15,809 nt of DNA from Candidatus Saccharimonadota bacterium (GTDB taxonomy: Bacteria > Patescibacteriota > Saccharimonadia > Saccharimonadales > Saccharimonadaceae), in contig CAJPPG010000015.1 of NCBI GenBank assembly GCA_905372495.1, positions 1 through 15,809 on the forward strand, read 5' to 3'. Of this stretch, positions 12,859-15,809 are shown in pieces (the stretch's first letter is position 1; every line of letters begins with the position of its first letter). A program made the position numbers and the translations under genes. The notes under the pieces were generated by a model. It searched no databases and had not been told where the DNA came from. It saw only the letters and a program-made list of their open reading frames with translations.

Positions 12859-13803
12859 ATGAGCAAGTTCGACGAACAATATCTAGAGCTATGTCAAAAA
12901 ATTCTCACCACAGGTGAACGCGTCACTACAAATCCAAAAGTTCTTGATCAAAAAACCAATCAAGATATCCAATCTAATTTTCCGAATCATTTAGCTCAGA
13001 CCATCAAACCCACAACCACTATTCGCTTGCCTCATCAAATCCTACAGTTTGACTTATCCGAAGAATTCCCTATACTTACCACCAAATTTGTCGCTTTCAA
13101 AACCGCAGTCCTTGAAATGCTATGGTTTTACCAAGCCCAAAGCAACGATGTGCGTTGGCTACAAGAACGCGGAGTTAAAATCTGGAACGAATGGGAAATT
13201 GACGCCGAAGGGAATTATCAAGGCAAACATTTTGGCAAAGAATTTGCTCACACCATTGGCACCGCTTATGGCTGGATCGTTAATCGTTATCAATTAACAC
13301 AAGGCCTCATAGAAACAATTAAACACGATCCCACCAACCGTCGTATGATTATGTCTTTGTGGCAAAATGAATGGATTAAAACTGCTGCCCTCCCATCTTG
13401 TGTTTGGAATACTCAGTGGAGTGTCTCCGATCATAATCAAAAACTCAATCTTATCGTTACCGTTCGATCAAATGATGTCCCTCTCGGCATGCCTTTTAAC
13501 GTCACTCAATACGCCGTACTCTGTCATCTAATCGCCCAGGTCTGCAATCTTACACCAGGCCTGATGACCTATGTCATTAATGACGCTCACATTTACGAAA
13601 ATCAAATCCCAGGCATTGAGGAGCAATTACGTCGACGTGATGAAAAAATTCAAAAAGATGGTGAACTTTACAAGGCGCCAAAACTATATGTCAATCCTGA
13701 AGTAAATGACTTTTTTAAGTTTGATAACTCTAAAGATTTAAAAGATATTCAACTAATCGACTACAATCACCAAGGCCGTATTACAATGCCAGTTACAGAA
13801 TAA
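12859..13803 (+). CDS. thyA: Thymidylate synthase
   Basis: ThyA methylates dUMP to dTMP using methylene-tetrahydrofolate and releases dihydrofolate. The 314-residue protein is longer than the 264-residue E. coli enzyme but has the full pattern: DPTNRRMIMSLW (157-168) with the paired arginines R161/R162 that reach the other subunit, catalytic C181 in ALPSCVWNTQW, the phosphate-binding RSNDVPLGMPFN (203-214, with N214), and DAHIYENQ (242-249). The residue after the catalytic cysteine is V182, where the common form has His (PCH). This may be a subfamily trait. GGAGGT precedes the ATG. folA and glyA follow, so all three enzymes of the thymidylate cycle are encoded together. Confidence 0.96.
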   Translation: MSKFDEQYLELCQKILTTGERVTTNPKVLDQKTNQDIQSNFPNHLAQTIKPTTTIRLPHQILQFDLSEEFPILTTKFVAFKTAVLEMLWFYQAQSNDVRWLQERGVKIWNEWEIDAEGNYQGKHFGKEFAHTIGTAYGWIVNRYQLTQGLIETIKHDPTNRRMIMSLWQNEWIKTAALPSCVWNTQWSVSDHNQKLNLIVTVRSNDVPLGMPFNVTQYAVLCHLIAQVCNLTPGLMTYVINDAHIYENQIPGIEEQLRRRDEKIQKDGELYKAPKLYVNPEVNDFFKFDNSKDLKDIQLIDYNHQGRITMPVTE

Positions 13804-13838
13804 TCTTCAAGACAATTAATATTAATAAAGGAGCAAAC

Positions 13839-14351
13839 ATGAGCTTTAGTATCATCGCAGCCATTGGTAAAAATCGCGAACTAGGTAAGCGTGGCGGACT
13901 TGTTTTTCATATACCTGGTGATTTAAAATTCTTCAAACAAACCACTATGGGTTTCCCAGTCGTCATGGGGCGCACCACTTTTCTAAGCCTACCGAAATTA
14001 CTTCCCGGTCGCAAACACTATGTACTTTCACCAGATGATGAGCCGACTTTTCCCGAAGAAGTTACAGTACTACATGACCTTAATCAATTCATCAAGGACC
14101 ATCAAAACGATCCTCAAGAATATTTTATTATTGGCGGTGGTTCAATTTACCAACAATTCCTCCCCTTTTGCGACAAGATTTATCTGACAGAAGTAGATGG
14201 CGAAGACACTGAAGCCGACGTCTATTTTCCGAACTTTGATAAATCAAAATATAAAGTCACTAGGCTCGGCCAGAACAGTGATATAATTGAAGATAAGGAA
14301 GGTGTTCATGATCTAAATTATATCCATAACTTATACCAAAAACGTTCATAA
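13839..14351 (+). CDS. folA: Dihydrofolate reductase
   Basis: DHFR reduces the dihydrofolate produced by ThyA back to tetrahydrofolate with NADPH. The 170-residue protein has IIAAIGKNRELG at the start, the substrate loop VFHIPGDLKFFKQTT (22-36) with the acidic catalytic residue D28, the cofactor-binding MGRTTFLSLP (43-52) and IGGGSIYQQFLP (98-109). The tryptophan usual just before this loop (Trp22 in E. coli) is Phe23 here. AAAGGAG (13827-13833) stands 5 bases before the ATG, 35 bases after thyA. Its position between thyA and glyA fits the cycle. Confidence 0.95.
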   Translation: MSFSIIAAIGKNRELGKRGGLVFHIPGDLKFFKQTTMGFPVVMGRTTFLSLPKLLPGRKHYVLSPDDEPTFPEEVTVLHDLNQFIKDHQNDPQEYFIIGGGSIYQQFLPFCDKIYLTEVDGEDTEADVYFPNFDKSKYKVTRLGQNSDIIEDKEGVHDLNYIHNLYQKRS

Positions 14352-14371
14352 ATTTTAAATAGGATATAGTT

Positions 14372-15805
14372 ATGTCAAATTTTTCTCTAAATACATCAGA
14401 AGACCCAATCTTTGATTTAATTAAGCAAGAAGAAAAACGCCAAGCCGAAGGTCTCGAATTAATTCCAAGCGAGAATTATGTTTCCGCTAATGTCTTAAAA
14501 GCCATGGGCTCCATTCTTACCAATAAGTATTCCGAAGGTTATCCTTCTTTTGAGGGGCTAAATTGGAGTGAAGCAGAAACCAATCAGCGTAATCATGAAA
14601 CCAATTTCAACTGGAATGAAGATCAAGTTTCAACACAAATCCTACCAAATTACCGCTACTATGGTGGACAAACTAATATTGACCGCATCGAACGCCTCGC
14701 CATCTCCCGTGCTATGAAGCTATTTCATGCCGATCATGCTAATGTCCAACCACATTCTGGCGCCAATGCCAACGAAGCCGTCTATTTTGCCTGGTGTCAG
14801 CCTGGCGATAAAATCTTAGCGATGAACTTAGGCCACGGTGGACACTTAACTCACGGCTCACCAGTCACTCGCTCCGCTAAAATTTACAATTTCATTTCTT
14901 ATGGCACCACCGAATCCGGCGACCTTGATTACGATGAAATCGAAAAGCTTGCCCTAGCGGAACAGCCAAAAATCATTCTCGTCGGCTACTCAGCTTTTAT
15001 GAAAATACCCGACTTTGCACGCATCGCAAAAATCGGTCAAAAAATCGGCGCCTTGCTCATGGCAGATATGGCACACGTCGCAGGACTCATCGCCGGCGGT
15101 GTCCACCCCAACCCTCTTGACTATGGCTTCCACGTCATGACCACCACTACACATAAAACCCTGCGTGGACCACGCGGTGGATTAATTCTTTCCAATGGCA
15201 ACATCGCCTCTCCTCTTAAAAAACCTGAACATACGCTTGAAAATATTCCAATTTTAATTGATCGCGCCGTCTTTCCTGGCACACAAGGAGGACCACTCGA
15301 GCACATTATTGCCGCCAAAGCCATCTCCTTCCTCGAAGCTCTGCAACCCGATTTTCAGGATTACGCCAAGCAAATCGTCTTAAACGCCAAAGCACTCGCC
15401 AAAAATCTTATTAATCACGGCTTCGAATTGCAGGGTGGCGGTACCGATAATCATCTCATTTTAATTAATGTCCAAAAAAGCTTCGGCATTGATGGAAAAT
15501 TCTATGAACGCGCACTCGATCTTGTTGGACTTACTCTAAATGCCAATGCCGTACCCGGCGATAAAGGTGGTGCCTTCCGTCCATCCGGAGTCCGACTTGG
15601 CACCCCAGCCATCACCACGCGCGGCATGAAGGAAACCGAAATGCAACAAATTGCAGATTGGATGAAGCAAGTAATGGACCTCTGCCTCAAAGCTGGCTCT
15701 GAAGAAAACCTAAGCAATCCTGAGATTAAACAAGATCTAGAAAAGATTCACCAAGCAGTTATCGCCTTATCCATAAAATTCAAAGTACCTGGAATAAAGG
15801 AGTAA
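14372..15805 (+). CDS. glyA: Serine hydroxymethyltransferase with an active-site-loop insertion
   Basis: GlyA is a PLP enzyme that converts serine and tetrahydrofolate to glycine and methylene-tetrahydrofolate, the cofactor ThyA needs. The 477-residue protein shows LELIPSENYVS (28-38), NKYSEGYP (51-58), RYYGG (95-99), QPHSGANAN (126-134), ADMAHVAGL (231-239) and the PLP lysine K262 in THKTLRGPRGG. About 34 extra residues (59-93, rich in N, E and Q) separate EGYP from RYYGG, which are normally almost adjacent. AGGA (14361-14364) stands 7 bases before the ATG. The stop codon lies in AAAGGAGTAA, so a further gene probably begins just outside the window. Confidence 0.96.
   Translation: MSNFSLNTSEDPIFDLIKQEEKRQAEGLELIPSENYVSANVLKAMGSILTNKYSEGYPSFEGLNWSEAETNQRNHETNFNWNEDQVSTQILPNYRYYGGQTNIDRIERLAISRAMKLFHADHANVQPHSGANANEAVYFAWCQPGDKILAMNLGHGGHLTHGSPVTRSAKIYNFISYGTTESGDLDYDEIEKLALAEQPKIILVGYSAFMKIPDFARIAKIGQKIGALLMADMAHVAGLIAGGVHPNPLDYGFHVMTTTTHKTLRGPRGGLILSNGNIASPLKKPEHTLENIPILIDRAVFPGTQGGPLEHIIAAKAISFLEALQPDFQDYAKQIVLNAKALAKNLINHGFELQGGGTDNHLILINVQKSFGIDGKFYERALDLVGLTLNANAVPGDKGGAFRPSGVRLGTPAITTRGMKETEMQQIADWMKQVMDLCLKAGSEENLSNPEIKQDLEKIHQAVIALSIKFKVPGIKE
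15796..15802 (+). promoter_or_regulatory. Ribosome binding site for a gene beyond the right edge
   Basis: AAAGGAG at the very end of glyA, immediately before its stop, matches the sites used throughout the window and suggests that the operon continues with another gene starting at or just after 15809. The start codon itself is not visible. Confidence 0.4.
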
Positions 15806-15809
15806 ATTC

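Noticed and set aside
1..15809. CRISPR array, insertion sequence, prophage or classical toxin-antitoxin pair
   Set aside because: Reading both strands I saw no regularly spaced repeats, no transposase or integrase motifs, no terminal inverted repeats with target duplications, and no small overlapping gene pair of toxin-antitoxin type.

Overview
The window reads as part of a small, AT-leaning genome of the Patescibacteria/CPR type, most likely a Saccharibacteria (TM7) relative. The reasons are: the ribosomal protein run has no rpmD (L30) between rpsE and rplO; S4 and L36 lack their zinc ligands; and the adk/map pair usual after secY is replaced by a sortase and a GNAT acetyltransferase. UGA ends one gene (the alarmone-hydrolase-like gene) and tryptophans are encoded by UGG, so there is no sign of the UGA=Gly code of Gracilibacteria/Absconditabacteria. 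The phylum call is inference from gene content.

Layout. 1-1155 is the 5' part of a leftward unknown gene running off the window edge. A divergent promoter region starts rplF-rplR-rpsE-rplO, closed by a strong terminator. Then come secY, a class D/E-like sortase and a GNAT acetyltransferase. A near-consensus promoter drives infA, followed without a visible terminator by rpmJ-rpsM-rpsK-rpsD-rpoA-rplQ-rplM-rpsI, which ends in another terminator. A GtrA-family membrane protein gene converges on a tRNA-Ala(GGC) gene across a shared bidirectional terminator. Next are two divergent HD-domain genes, one resembling RelA/SpoT-type alarmone hydrolases and one resembling YfbR-type deoxynucleotidases. The last block is thyA-folA-glyA, which together make up the thymidylate cycle (dTMP synthesis, dihydrofolate reduction, methylene-folate regeneration). 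It probably continues beyond the right edge.

How the parts work together. Most of the window is the translation, transcription (RNAP alpha) and secretion (SecY) core, packed with 1-nt TAATG overlaps at five junctions. The right third is nucleotide metabolism: dTMP supply next to a probable dNMP nucleotidase and a probable alarmone hydrolase. Several promoters share an extended -10 (TGnTATAAT-like), and infA, gtrA and the left-edge gene appear leaderless or nearly so.

I do not see a CRISPR array, insertion sequence, prophage or obvious new defence system. The most unusual observations are an A19-U56 replacement of the G19-C56 tertiary pair in the tRNA, an L36 with all four zinc ligands replaced, a 34-residue insertion in the GlyA active-site loop, a Cys-Val in place of Cys-His in ThyA, and the unknown left-edge protein.
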